Source of the DNA: Amphimedon queenslandica
Lineage: Eukaryota > Porifera > Demospongiae > Haplosclerida > Niphatidae
Assembly (NCBI RefSeq): GCF_000090795.2
Contig: NW_003546326.1
Span: 106,746 to 170,745 of the forward strand
Reading direction: 5' to 3'
DNA length: 64,000 nucleotides
Position numbers and translations under genes: made by a program. Below are positions 27,409-43,230 of the stretch, one piece after another; the first letter of the stretch is position 1; each line of letters starts with the position of its first letter. Under the pieces are notes generated by a model. That model made no database searches. It saw only the letters and a program-made list of their open reading frames with translations, and had not been told where the DNA came from.

Positions 27409-28528
27409 TTATAATTTGCTGAGTTGATCATCGTGGAGGGTTACTACAATCTTCCCTTTGCTTTTTTTAGTATAAAGGTAGTCTACAGCATCAGGGATAG
27501 ACGTAAGGCCTCTAAAAGGACCCCCAGGCAAGTGAGCACCCAAATCGACTCCAACTTTTAGCTTCCCTTCCGATTCAAGCTTAGCTAACTCTCCAATATG
27601 CTTTGGCAACTCTCTCATGTAATGCAATAGGAAAAACCCTCTCAGACTAGCCGATTTACTTAAGAGTATTTGCTGGATTGGGACGGTAGGTATAGCCTTG
27701 TAAGACTCTTTCTGATAATCTGTAATCATTCCTATAACAATCAGGCGACCTCTCACCGCAAGGTTTCTCACACAAGTATTAAAGATGTCTCCACCCATGC
27801 TCTCGTACACCACGTCAAGACCTCGAGGGTACTCATTCTTGAGAACCTGCCCCAGGTCCTCTTTTGTGTAGTTTATAGGGCGATTGCAACCCAGGGATCT
27901 TAGGAATTCTGCTTTCTCGTCTGAAGAGCAAGTACCAATAACATGGCAGCCAGCAAGAGCTGCTAGTTGGACTGCAAATTGTCCAGTCCCTCCAGCAGCT
28001 GCAGTAACCAATACATTTTCCTTTGGCTTCAGATCTCCCAGTTTCTCTAAACTAATAGAGGCAGTGGTTCCGCTGATTATGAATGCCAGGTGCTCTGGTT
28101 TGAGGGAGGGAAGGCGGAGGGCTGTCCTCTCAGGTAAAACAAGATACTCAGAGAATGAGCCAATGTTGTTAACAGCTACAGGATCTCCTGGCTTGAGAGA
28201 TGAGCACCTCTCACCTACCCAAACTACCTCACCCAGAGCCTCCATTCCAACAGTAAAGGGTGGCTTGGATCCATAACGCCCTATAATGATAGAAATTAAA
28301 TTTAAAGCCTTTTAAATGGAGAAACATACCAGCAGTAACGTTGATATCTGAAGCATTGATTCCAACGTATTTGCTTCTTATTATAACTTCATTGGGTTTC
28401 AGGCTCTCTTTGGAAACTGTGGCAGTGTTCAAAGTGATGGCCTCGCGGAAGTTCTGAGTCATTTTAGTGCAGACTAGCTTCCTAAAGGTCAAGGGAAAGT
28501 CTATCAGTCCTTTAGTGTAAGACGCCAT
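27409..28528 (-). CDS. PTGR3: Prostaglandin reductase 3 / zinc-binding alcohol dehydrogenase domain protein 2
   Basis: NADPH-dependent medium-chain reductase; the human enzyme (ZADH2) reduces 15-keto-prostaglandins. Exons 28330-28528 and 27409-28280 join to 356 residues. Seen: KLVCTKMTQNFREAITLN, SKYVGINASDINVTAGRYGS, the nucleotide-binding AAAGGTGQFAVQLA, HVIGTCSSDEKAEFLRSLGC and VDVVYESMGG-type text (LDVVYESMGGD). The protein ends DDQLSKL, so its last three residues are the peroxisomal signal SKL, as in the human protein. Zinc ligands of true alcohol dehydrogenases are absent, normal for this branch. The natural substrate in this animal is unknown. Confidence 0.92.
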
Positions 28529-28958
28529 TGTTTTATTAATAACTGTTATATAATAATGGGCGTAGCTAAATGAAAATTTTACTAAATTTTTAGTAATAGC
28601 CCTGCAAAATTTTGATTCATAAAATACAAAAAGAATAAAGTGTTGACTGCTTTTATCATATTGCACTAAATGAGAGAAGAAACATACAAAGAGGAGGAGA
28701 CAGAGAGTGAGATTTGACGACATTAATTTAAAATAAAATCCTCACTAAAAGGAAGAAAATTCAAGTAGACAAACGATTATAAATGGCTAAGTGACAATCT
28801 GAGAGAGAGAGGGAGAAAGCATGAGAGAGAGGGAGAAAAATAAAATAAACACACACGGCATTATACAAAATACAGACAAAGAGAGACAATCATTGAAGGG
28901 AAAGAAAGAGGTTTTACTGTACACGCATAACAAAAGCATGTACGGCGAATGTAATGAC
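28529..28958. other. Short spacer between PTGR3 start and CBL stop
   Basis: 430 bp holding the PTGR3 promoter and the CBL 3' UTR (both genes on minus). GA-rich at about 28800-28835. No gene is seen. Confidence 0.6.
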
Positions 28959-31900
28959 TCAATTTTTAACTCCAAAGCCACTTAATATCATTTTAGCAAG
29001 TTCAACATTATTCTGAGCAATAGCCAGCGCTTTAACGACATCACTTCTACTATAACCATCCTTCACTAGATCAGACACAATTGCCTCACGACCAGTCAGT
29101 CTCTGCTGATTCTGAGCCGGCGGGGGAGGGCCCGGACTTGACGAGACTCTCATTGGGTTTCTCGGAGGAAGAGGAGGTTCAGACGTAGCAGTGGGCGGAG
29201 GCCCGTTTGAAGGTTTTGGAGGGTTTCTAGGTGGCAGGGGAGGCTCCTGTTTGTGCAAGGTCTGAGAAGGAGGAGGAGACACAAAATGGCGCGAACGAGG
29301 AGCGGGCGGTTCTACTGACCTAGACCGACTCACGGGGACAGGGACAGGTATATGCCTTTCCGGGAGCGGGGGCAGTTCAAGGTTCTTTCTTTCGACGGCC
29401 GGAGAGGGTTTCTTAGTGAACGTCATTAGCTCCATGTGAGGCTCATCATGTTTCGGAGGAAGGCTGGGAGGTTGGAGGTCACTGCCCCCGGAATCAGTAC
29501 CAGCTGGTTTTACCATATCAAGGGGGTGTCTTTGCAAAGCATGGGGAAACGCATACGGGGATTCATCAGGAGAATTATCGTCTATGTTAGTGACCTGAAG
29601 TGGCTCCAAGTTCTCCTCGTCCGGTAAGTCAAAGACAGGAGAGCCGTTATTATCAGTCCTGATCTTCTGCTGTCGCTGTACTTTGGAATAACCATACTCA
29701 TCCAATTCACTTCCTCCTTTCTTTCTGTCTTTGTCCTTGAGGCTCCTTCGCTCTATAGCTGCTCTTATAATCTCGCCAGCATCTTCATAGGCGGAACCAC
29801 CAGTCGTGTCAGCAGTATCTGTTGCCAGTTCGTTGCCATATATGGGCGTTGAATTATGGGCCTCTTCTCTCTGTATCTCCATTGGTGCTGTCTTTGTTTT
29901 ACTGGTGACTCTTTCACCCATTGTCGTCGGCCACGCAATGTCATCTTCAAAATTAGGAAAGTTGAGATCAAAGTTGGCAATTTGACTAGAATCTAAGTTA
30001 GTAAGATCATCAGACTCAATGAACGAATCAGTGATTGATGGAGGCAGAGAATCAAAGAGATCCTTAGGAGGAAGTGGTGGGACGTCAGAATCAGCAAAGG
30101 ATTGAGGAGGAGGAGGAGGAGGAATTTCATCAACAGATCGAGGGGGCAGGGGAGGATTAGGAGCGGAACTGGTGTTGTCTTGAATTGCTAGAGAAGGAGG
30201 AATCACTTCATCAGATCTTGCCATTGCTATCCGAGCCACACCTTTATCAGGACGAACCTCAGAATAATTAATAGTGTTACCTTTAGCCACGCGTGGCTTT
30301 GGAACAGGCTTTGGCTCAAAATGTAAATCAGCATATTGCTTTCCCGCATTATCCATCCCTGTTAACATAGACGGTACAACCATTGACAGTGGGCGCGGAC
30401 TGCCCCCACCCCGCGGACTACCACCGCCAGGGGTTCTGAGATCGTCGCGTATAAATTGGGCAGGACGCGGGGGAGGTTTGGGGGCGTGAGTGGGAGACGA
30501 GGGGGCAGAATGCGACTGGGACTCTGTCTCTTCGCCCTCCTCGCTCGTAGTGGAAGGAATGTTGAGTTGTTTAGAGGGATGATCGAGTCTCCTTGCCGGG
30601 GGTAGGGGAGGTAAGGGGGATATCGTACAGGAGGGGGTATCGTCCTGTGTACCGGTTGAAGTAGCAGTTGTGTTGTTGAATAAAGTCTGTCTTGCCAACA
30701 CTGGGCTATTGCTCGTCCAACCATCTCTGTCCTGTAGAGAGAGAAAGAGAAAAAGTTACAAAATGACATAAGAACACATTCAAACATGATATCAAGATGC
30801 TGCTATAAGCAAAACAAGCCGAAAAACACTAACTCAATGCTGTGTATGCACTACCCAATGCAAGTACATGTACATGTATCATGTGAACGGGCAGAAATAC
30901 TGTCCTACAAAGGAGATGTGACAATACAGTATCCCTGATGATGATTGAGTCCTGTGTCTGTAGCACACACTAGTCCAACAATGGCCATAGACTAAACCCA
31001 AACAGTGAGTCTTCCACACAATCAGCCTCTTTCTTATACAATACAGTTGACACAATACTTAAACACAAACACTGTACACTAATCATCTTTACATGTACAG
31101 ATATCTACAAGTGCACATAGTAGTGTATAGAGAATAAACTAAACTCATTACTGCTTATATAGTACACGTATGTACATGTACATGGAAAGAATGCATTATA
31201 CACCTTAATACATACATCTTACATTACATGTACAGTCTTTCTTACCTCAAATTCTTCTTCTCCTGTTGTTGAGGCTATGGCAGTATCAGACTTACCATTA
31301 CCCTCAGATCCTTCTCCTCCTCCTCCTCCAACTTCTCCTGCCCCGCCTCCAGCCCCACCCCCTCCAAGATTCATTGCCAGTTCGGTAGCAAGGGAGTACG
31401 TGGCATCATGCTTGGGTCCGTTATCGGATGAGTTTCTGTTACTGAACGGGTCGACTACAACTGGTTCAGAGTCCTTGATGTCTTCTCTACAGAAAGGACA
31501 ATCAGCACGTCCTGACTCAAGCCAGCTCTGGAGACACACGTGGCATATGAGGTGACCGCACGGCTCCAGTTTGACGTCTTTGTCGTTTTCGGCGCAAATC
31601 TTGCACATTTGAAAGGTGGAGCCCATCTCACAATAGATCTCGTATTGTTCTTGACTGACCTAAGGAGAGAGGGAGAGAGAGGGGAAGAGAATCTCAATTA
31701 TTTCAAAAATGATAAAAGGAAGTGGACTCGTGACGACAATAAAAACAAATTATAAGAAAAAGGGACAACAAAAATTAGCATTTACCGAACACAGTCAATC
31801 ATACAGCATAAACAAGTAAGACACATTGTAAATGTACAAGCATAAACATAGAGATCGAGGTAGCCCTGTGTACATGTACATGTATATTTCCTGCTGCCAG

Positions 31901-34143
31901 TCAAATTAGAGCAATTGGTTTTTCATTAATGGTCTAACTGCTCTTAAAATTGGCAATTGTATTCACATTAAAAGACTATTAGTAGTGTGGGCAGAATTTG
32001 TATTGGTTGAGTCAGTACATTACTGATACAGGGGATATACCAACAATACCTTATTATGGACAATCAAATTCACAAATGAAAATACCTGGCTTTCATTACA
32101 CTATATAATTCCTACCATAAAAGTTATGCCGCCTTAACACACAAGACACATCAACGTCTCAATATTAACTTTTAGTTTTTCTAATGATAACAAAAATTCG
32201 CTCATTAGTTCTTTCCCTTTTCGCTTATACGCACATGTACATGTACACATAGAAAATGTTATCATAACCATAAAAATAGGTAAATAAATAAACGAAACGA
32301 AAATTGTTACCCAATGTTACAAAACCAGGTTACCGTATGTGCATGTGTATAGCTAGTAATGGCTCACTTGTATGTGTTTGTTCTGAGCTGGTGATATGAT
32401 CTCGTGGAGGTCAGGATTGTAGTCCTCGCCATTAGGATATAAGTAACTAAAAGGAACATAATATAAACAAATAATATCCTTTCTATAGTTTAGACAGTAT
32501 TCTTCAATCCTCCTCTCTCTCTCCTCCTCCTCTTCCCTCTCTCCTCCCTCCTCTCTCAATCTCTATATTTACAATCTTTCTCTAGCTCCGTCAATCAATG
32601 CTTGGCACAATGATTTGTTCTGTGGTATGGTCTGTAGTATGCTACCATCAACAGTCACATATCCAATAGCCCACTGACCTAATCTTGTACAACTTAACCT
32701 AAATATATAACTATAAGAGAGAGAGAGAGAGAGGAGGGGAGAGAGAGAGAGGGAGGGAGATGGAGAGAGAGAGAAGATGAGAGAGAAATATGAAAACGTG
32801 CGTGATTAGTTGATGACACACATACAAAAGTAGCATTAACAAAAACTGCCAAAAGCAATAACACACACGACATACAAANNNNNNNNNNNNNNNNNNNNNN
32901 NNNNNNNNNNNNNNNNNNNNNNNNNNNNNNNNNNNNNNNNNNNNNNNNNNNNNNNNNNNNNNNNNNNNNNNNNNNNNNNNNNNNNNNNNNNNNNNNNNNN
33001 NNNNNNNNNNNNNNNNNNNNNNNNNNNNNNNNNNNNNNNNNNNNNNNNNNNNNNNNNNNNNNNNNNNNNNNNNNNNNNNNNNNNNNNNNNNNNNNNNNNN
33101 NNNNNNNNNNNNNNNNNNNNNNNNNNNNNNNNNNNNNNNNNNNNNNNNNNNNNNNNNNNNNNNNNNNNNNNNNNNNNNNNNNNNNNNNNNNNNNNNNNNN
33201 NNNNNNNNNNNNNNNNNNNNNNNNNNNNNNNNNNNNNNNNNNNNNNNNNNNNNNNNNNNNNNNNNNNNNNNNNNNNNNNNNNNNNNNNNTGGTAGACTTC
33301 AGTGCCATAGCTTCTAATGGGGAATGAATGGGATGACACTGATGAAGTATGGCCCTGAATGTGCGCCATGGAACAATAGCCCTAGAGAGGGGGGGGGAGA
33401 GGGAGGGAGAGAGAAAGGGGGAGGAGAGAGAGGGGGAGGAGAAAGGGGAAGGAGAGAGAGAGGGGGGAGGAGAGAGAGGGGGGGAGAGAGAGGGGGAAGG
33501 AGAGAAATAAATGAATAAATAAATACTGAGCAGGTACATGTGGGTGTAAAAATGGAGGGAGGATGTGAAAGTGGAAGGAAAGACAAGCAACAGAAGTCAC
33601 CAAAATAACATCAAATCCAATAAAGTCTCTGTTAATTTATTATCATTTATACTACCAGCCAAATGACATCGAACAGACATCCAGGAATATATTACAATTC
33701 ATATGGAACACACATATACTGTACATGTACATGTACGTGTAGTACAAAGTGTGAGCATGTGTACATGTACACATCCTAATTGGTCCCTGAGGAAGGATCT
33801 AAAATTACTGTATGGATAGACGGTAGTATTATGTAAACACTAGCTGGGCTAATACAAAATATCAAACTTGTCCCAAAATCTCAAATTATCAAAAGGCATA
33901 CTCAAAGATTCCTGTGACAGCTGCTCGGGTTTATTTCCACCCCTTTCTCTCTGTCTCCCTCTCTCTTTCTCTCAACATGTATGTACACTTGTATATACAT
34001 GTACACCTTTTTGTACATAAATGGACATGTAGTATCTACATGTACATGCATATTGCACCTGCAAGTGGCCCATTGTCAATAACAGCTGACAAAACATATA
34101 CTGAGAGTGATGAGAATATGAATCACAAACACACACACACACA

Positions 34144-34207
<64 letters not shown>

Positions 34208-34569
34208 CACACACTACACACACACACACACACTACACAAATGTACGCATTAAATACTTCAATAGGTCAATACATAGTATTGTACTACAATGAGTAGATA
34301 TTAAATGAGGACTTACATGTAAACAAGTGCATTTTACACATAATTATGCATACATGTAAATAAATGAGACACATGATATCTTGTGTACAATAGGGAAAAA
34401 AAAGCAAATATACATTATACAAATATTAATAAGAACAGGTGGGACAATAAAGAAATGTACATGGACACGAATGGCAATAGACAAAAAAGTAAATCTGAGC
34501 TGATGGCCTGATGTTGATTTAGCAATGTCATTATAACCAATAAAAAGGAATTAAGACTAGGACTACTGT

Positions 34570-34641
<72 letters not shown>

Positions 34642-34806
34642 AGGGAAGAAGGAAGATGAATAGTGGATGGATGCTATCATGCTACACATAAAGAGGAATA
34701 TACTATAAAGATATGCAACAAAAATGTATCATATAATTGGTTGTAGGTTTTTCCAAGAATAAGACAAGAAAAGGAAAGCATGTAATATCACTGCAATGCA
34801 AACAAC

Positions 34807-34861
<55 letters not shown>

Positions 34862-35371
34862 GTAATTATGGTGATTAGTAGTCCGGAAAAAGTATAACTA
34901 ACAACAGCATCCTGTGCCAAACAAAGTAAATTACTGAAAATCTACTATCTGTCCTGTCTCTATTTACTCCATGCCCCCCTCTCTCTCTCTTGAATATAAT
35001 ATGAACATACTTTCTCTTTTCCTCTCCCTCCTTCTCTCCGCCATGCTCTCCTAGTCTTTCTCTCCTCTTCTCTCTACCTCTACCTCTACCTCTCTCTCTC
35101 TCTTTGTCCTTCTTGCAACAACAAGAATACATATATTATTAATCTTCTTGTGTTAGTATTGCAAATTAATAAACATACACAGACAGAGAGAGCCGCTCAC
35201 AGACCAGAACAAGCAATAGAGAGGAGAGAGACTTAGTTTCAATTTGAATAAAACAAACACAAACTCCACACATAAAGCAATCAAAGCATTAATGGAGAGA
35301 GGAGGAGAGGGAGAGAGAGAGAGGGTGAAGAGGCCAAAATAGACATAATAATCATTACACACACACACACA

Positions 35372-35409
<38 letters not shown>

Positions 35410-35981
35410 ACATGTACATATAATAAATTCTGACCCCACCCAACTCACTTTGATCCAAAAGAGCTAGTCCAGAAATCGCTGGCGTCCAGCTTCGTCAGAC
35501 GATAAGAGCCGCCAGCGTAGATCCCATCAGGAAAGAGAGCCTTTAGCTCCGCTAGCATGTGACTGAATATTAGACTCAGTTTAGTTAGCGAGCGTCTGTG
35601 GCTCGAGGTTTCATCATAGATCTTCTCCTTGGCCTCCTTGAATAGCTGTGACGCTTGTTTGCACTTGTTCGTGAGGTTTTCCATGAATATCTTGAAATAG
35701 TCATTATCGTTGAGGAAGTCCAACTGGGTCTCATAGTTCTTGAATATTTTCCTGAGGTGCTGGTAGGTCTCTGGGAGTATGTCCAGTATGAAAGGAGGTG
35801 AGTTCTTGAGATTCATCCGACGATTGGCGCACAGGTTGACCACCTTGTCCATCAGTTTCCAGGCCTTCTCCACCGTCTTCTTGTCAATGGCTGGCTTGGG
35901 CGTGCTTCCTGACTGGAGCTGCTGATGGAAGAAAGAGAGAAAGCCTTTCTTGCCCCCACCCGAGGGACCCGGTCGAGCCAT
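28959..35981 (-). CDS. CBL: CBL E3 ubiquitin ligase, interrupted by an assembly gap
   Basis: RING ubiquitin ligase that binds phosphotyrosine on activated receptors and marks them for endocytosis. Exon 1 (35449-35981, [18 protein letters not shown]) is the four-helix part of the tyrosine-kinase-binding domain and ends [12 protein letters not shown]. Exon 2 starts at 33381 ([20 protein letters not shown]). The EF-hand and first half of the SH2-like part fall in the N gap (32879-33289). After it come [20 protein letters not shown] (about 32590-32700) and [16 protein letters not shown] (about 32365-32450). The linker and RING follow ([46 protein letters not shown]; about 31440-31640). The last exon (28959-30701) is a long Pro-rich tail with many PPLPPR-type SH3 sites and ends in a UBA domain ([20 protein letters not shown]). 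This is the full long-form layout. Confidence 0.93.
32879..33289. other. Assembly gap (411 N)
   Basis: Run of N inside CBL. The missing sequence should encode the EF-hand and much of the SH2-like part of the kinase-binding domain. GA-rich and CT-rich repeats on both sides probably caused the gap. Confidence 0.98.
33383..33508. repeat. Impure GA-rich tract beside CBL exon 2
   Basis: About 125 bp of GAGAGG/GGGGGA on plus, which is CT-rich on the CBL strand and abuts the 3' splice site of exon 2, acting as its pyrimidine tract. Confidence 0.85.
34126..34240. repeat. (CA)n microsatellite in CBL intron 1
   Basis: CA run of about 110 bp with a few TACA interruptions. Confidence 0.95.
34572..34632. 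repeat. (GA)n microsatellite in CBL intron 1
   Basis: Pure GA run of about 60 bp, then a G-run. Confidence 0.95.
34806..34860. repeat. (AAT)n microsatellite in CBL intron 1
   Basis: Pure AAT run of about 55 bp. Confidence 0.95.
35356..35402. repeat. (CA)n microsatellite in CBL intron 1
   Basis: CA run with one CATA break, about 50 bp from CBL exon 1. Confidence 0.93.
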
Positions 35982-36262
35982 TTCTCGCTATAACTAACAG
36001 AGATACAGGAGGGGTCCTTTTTGTTTCTCTCTGTATAATACTGGCTTTTCTTCCTTTTCAGAAGGACGGTCCTAATCTCTTCTCTCTCCCTCTACCTCTC
36101 CTGCTAAGAAACTGGCTTCCTCACGAGAATGGCTACCACCGTTCCCGTCCGTATACTAAAAGAGTAAACCTCCTCCGTTCATCTCCGTTAACTTTGGAGG
36201 TGTGTCAGAGGTGTGGCTTATTGGTGAGCTTCAATTGGAAATATACCCACGTGGTAAAACTG
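35982..36262. promoter_or_regulatory. Divergent promoter between CBL and MRE11
   Basis: 281 bp between start codons. Contains a CACGTGG near 36249. Inferred from position. Confidence 0.4.
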
Positions 36263-40527
<4,265 letters not shown>

Positions 40528-40669
40528 ACTTATATATGCATACACATACCCACCACAATCATGCTACATAGATTCATACCCTTACCATAAATCCTATGAA
40601 TTCACTTAATTGAGCACATGCTGTGCATGTTTTGATAAAATTTCCTGTTGTGTTGTTCTGTCAGTCAAC

Positions 40670-42967
40670 ATGTCTCCTTTATCACTCTTTGTATGCCTCT
40701 CTCTTTTCCTTATCCTCCCTCCTCCTCCCATTGCCTTTGCTCAATGGGAGGACTTGAGGTACCTTCCTCAAACCCAGTTAACCATTGAGGCACGTTTGTC
40801 GGTTGATAAAGTCTACCTTATATCATCCTGTCATCTTGATCTGGGGTTTGCTGACACTTTAGTGAACATCGTCAACAGATATTTTGACGAGTTCTTTCCT
40901 CAGGCTATCCAGTTGGGCCAGGAGCTTCTCCATATGGACAGAGAAGAGAAGCTTGTCTTTACTACTCATTCTTATCTGGTCTGGCTCTATCTAAACTGTC
41001 CACTTGAATCAGGACTCCATTGTCCTGACGATACTGCCATCAGTGATTTCAAAAATGCTGTTACGGATGGTATCATCGTCTGGCATTCTTTCCCTTTTAA
41101 TGCTGAACCTGAGGTCTACGACAGCTCCCTAATGGATTTCGGGTTCCTTCTTACTGCTAATGTCTCTGAACAGTTGGGGTTTCGCCCAGTGGCGATGAGT
41201 CAAAGAGATGTTCCTGGTCTCTCTCGCTCAGTGATACCCATCATGAAGAAGGAAGGAGTCCAGGCGATAACAGTTGGCGTGAATACAGCCTGCATGCCTC
41301 CAGCTGTACCAAGTGCTTTTGTCTGGAAAGATGAAGAGAGTGATTCCGAAGTTATTGGGATGTGGCACCCACACGGATATGGGATTGAGTCTGGATTGGG
41401 TATTAGTCTCTCTGACATTGTTTATGTGCCTGGTATGTACACAGCTCTTGCTTTTGCTATTCGTTCCGATAATACTGGCCCACCCGCTTTTGCCGAAGTC
41501 GTAAAGAACTATGACGACATCAGAGAAATATTTCCCAATGCTGAGATTGTTGCTTCTAGTTATAACGAGTTTGTTGAAGAACTTGTCAGTCACAAAGATC
41601 TCCTGCCCATTGTTACTAAGGAGATTGGTGATACATGGATTCATGGTGCAGGGAGTGACCCGTGGAAATCAACTCAGTTTCGACTAATGATGCACCTTAG
41701 GTCTGAGTGTTTAGCCGACGGAACTTGCAGTCTTCACGATCCTCGTATTTATGCTTTCTCGGCTTACCTATTGAAATACGGCGAGCACACCTGGGGCAAA
41801 GACATAAAGAAATATTTAAAGGATAACTCCAGTTGGGACAATTTGAAGTTTCATTATTTGCAGTACACCATGCCCAACTACATTGATGTTGTGGAGTCTT
41901 GGACCGAACAGAGAGAATGGGCACTGAAGTATGCACTGGATGCTCTAGGGGATCACGAGCTACATCATAGAATAGACTCGGCCATTAAGGACTTGTATTT
42001 TGATGGTACTTTAAACATGAATGGTTTTCAAGAGATACCATGTGATGCTCCTGTGGACGGAAGCATATCCCTTGCTTTTGATAACTCTACACTTGGCTTA
42101 GCTTCTTTGGTGGATAAAAGAGGAACAGAACACAGAGAGTATTCCACTGGCCCAGACTCCCCCCTTGGGCAGATTAGATACACTACCTACACTGCTGAAG
42201 ATTATAAGAATTTTCTAGACAACTACCTCATTGATCGCTCCCTCGATTATGCTTACGAAGATCTCGGTAAACCTGGTCTTGATGAGGCCGAGACGACTCA
42301 CATCATTGACACCGTCAGCCTCAATTCCTGTTGGAAGAAAGAGGAATCAAGTCATAAAAAGAAAAGCTCTAAAATCAAAGATGATGATGATGATCATGGC
42401 GATGGTATCATTTACAGGCTAAGGGGCACCTTCTCACTCCCACAGAGTGTAACAGAATATGGTGCTTCCCAAGAAGTTGCAATGGACATTAAATTACCTA
42501 ATGCTTCCAACATGCCTTCCTCGACTGAGCCATTGCCAATCAAAATATTTGTTTACGTCATAAACAAGACGTCAACTCGCATACCCGAGTCTCTCTCTAT
42601 TCTATTCAAACCCAATCCTCAGTTGGTTTCTCCTAAAACCCTCTCCATCAGTAAATTAGGCCAGTATGTGAATGCATTGGATGTCATTAAGAATGGCAGT
42701 AAGCACGTCCATGGTAGTGATCATGGTGTCAAATATGGTAATCCTGTTCCACTCAGTCTCAAGTCGTGGGATGCTCCCATTTTAAGTGTTGGTGGTGATA
42801 ATTATTTCCCAGTTCCCATGGAAGATCCTGACGTGAATGAAGGTTTCAGTTTCAATTTGTTTAATAACTTGTGGGGTACTAATTACATTATGTGGTATCC
42901 TTATCGGAAAGGGGAGGAGTCTAGCATGTATCACTTTACAATGATGCTGCCTCCTTATGCTAACTAA
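40670..42967 (+). CDS. Secreted GH38-like / DUF5054 family protein, intronless
   Basis: 765 residues from ATG 40670, chosen because it opens a clear signal peptide (MSPLSLFVCLSLFLIL...AFAQW). The N-terminal third recalls the GH38 alpha-mannosidase fold: YLISSCHLDLGFADTLVNIV has the His-x-Asp of the metal site, and later text reads WHPHGYGIESG and IGDTWIHGAGSDPWK. I recall this layout from the DUF5054 family, common in bacteria and fungi, so a secreted or lysosomal glycosidase is a reasonable but unproven guess. An Asp/Lys-rich loop (KIKDDDDDHGDG) is near residue 590. No intron is seen in 2.3 kb, in contrast to MRE11 just upstream. It lies 142 bp after the MRE11 stop and converges with a GPCR gene. 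Confidence 0.82.
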   Translation: MSPLSLFVCLSLFLILPPPPIAFAQWEDLRYLPQTQLTIEARLSVDKVYLISSCHLDLGFADTLVNIVNRYFDEFFPQAIQLGQELLHMDREEKLVFTTHSYLVWLYLNCPLESGLHCPDDTAISDFKNAVTDGIIVWHSFPFNAEPEVYDSSLMDFGFLLTANVSEQLGFRPVAMSQRDVPGLSRSVIPIMKKEGVQAITVGVNTACMPPAVPSAFVWKDEESDSEVIGMWHPHGYGIESGLGISLSDIVYVPGMYTALAFAIRSDNTGPPAFAEVVKNYDDIREIFPNAEIVASSYNEFVEELVSHKDLLPIVTKEIGDTWIHGAGSDPWKSTQFRLMMHLRSECLADGTCSLHDPRIYAFSAYLLKYGEHTWGKDIKKYLKDNSSWDNLKFHYLQYTMPNYIDVVESWTEQREWALKYALDALGDHELHHRIDSAIKDLYFDGTLNMNGFQEIPCDAPVDGSISLAFDNSTLGLASLVDKRGTEHREYSTGPDSPLGQIRYTTYTAEDYKNFLDNYLIDRSLDYAYEDLGKPGLDEAETTHIIDTVSLNSCWKKEESSHKKKSSKIKDDDDDHGDGIIYRLRGTFSLPQSVTEYGASQEVAMDIKLPNASNMPSSTEPLPIKIFVYVINKTSTRIPESLSILFKPNPQLVSPKTLSISKLGQYVNALDVIKNGSKHVHGSDHGVKYGNPVPLSLKSWDAPILSVGGDNYFPVPMEDPDVNEGFSFNLFNNLWGTNYIMWYPYRKGEESSMYHFTMMLPPYAN

Positions 42968-43230
42968 CTGCATGATATGTACTGCCCTATTGTTGTATAA
43001 CCCTTGACATTTAATAATAACTTTTTTGATAAAATGATTCCACAGAGTCTGCAAAGGTGTGTTGGCCGACTTGGCTCACCTCTTCACTACTAGTATGTGC
43101 ATGTTTCAATTTCTATAATGGCAGTCCAATGTTTATACAAAATTAATCAAAAACAAATTTAATGGCATAGTTTGTAGAGTTTATGTCACTGTCTCTCTTA
43201 AGTTCATTCAAACAATTCATCTGATCTTCA

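Noticed and set aside
31277-31555. Plus-strand Pro-rich frame
   Set aside because: It is the shadow of the CBL RING exon and its Gly-rich stretch.
33324-33603. Several Ser/Pro/Leu or Gly/Glu/Arg frames by the N gap
   Set aside because: Simple translations of the GA-rich tract; the only real coding part is CBL exon 2 (33290-33381).
40670-42967. Bacterial contamination for the intronless DUF5054-like gene
   Set aside because: It has a eukaryote-like signal peptide, the same AT-rich style as neighbours, and sits in continuous sequence between MRE11 and a GPCR gene.
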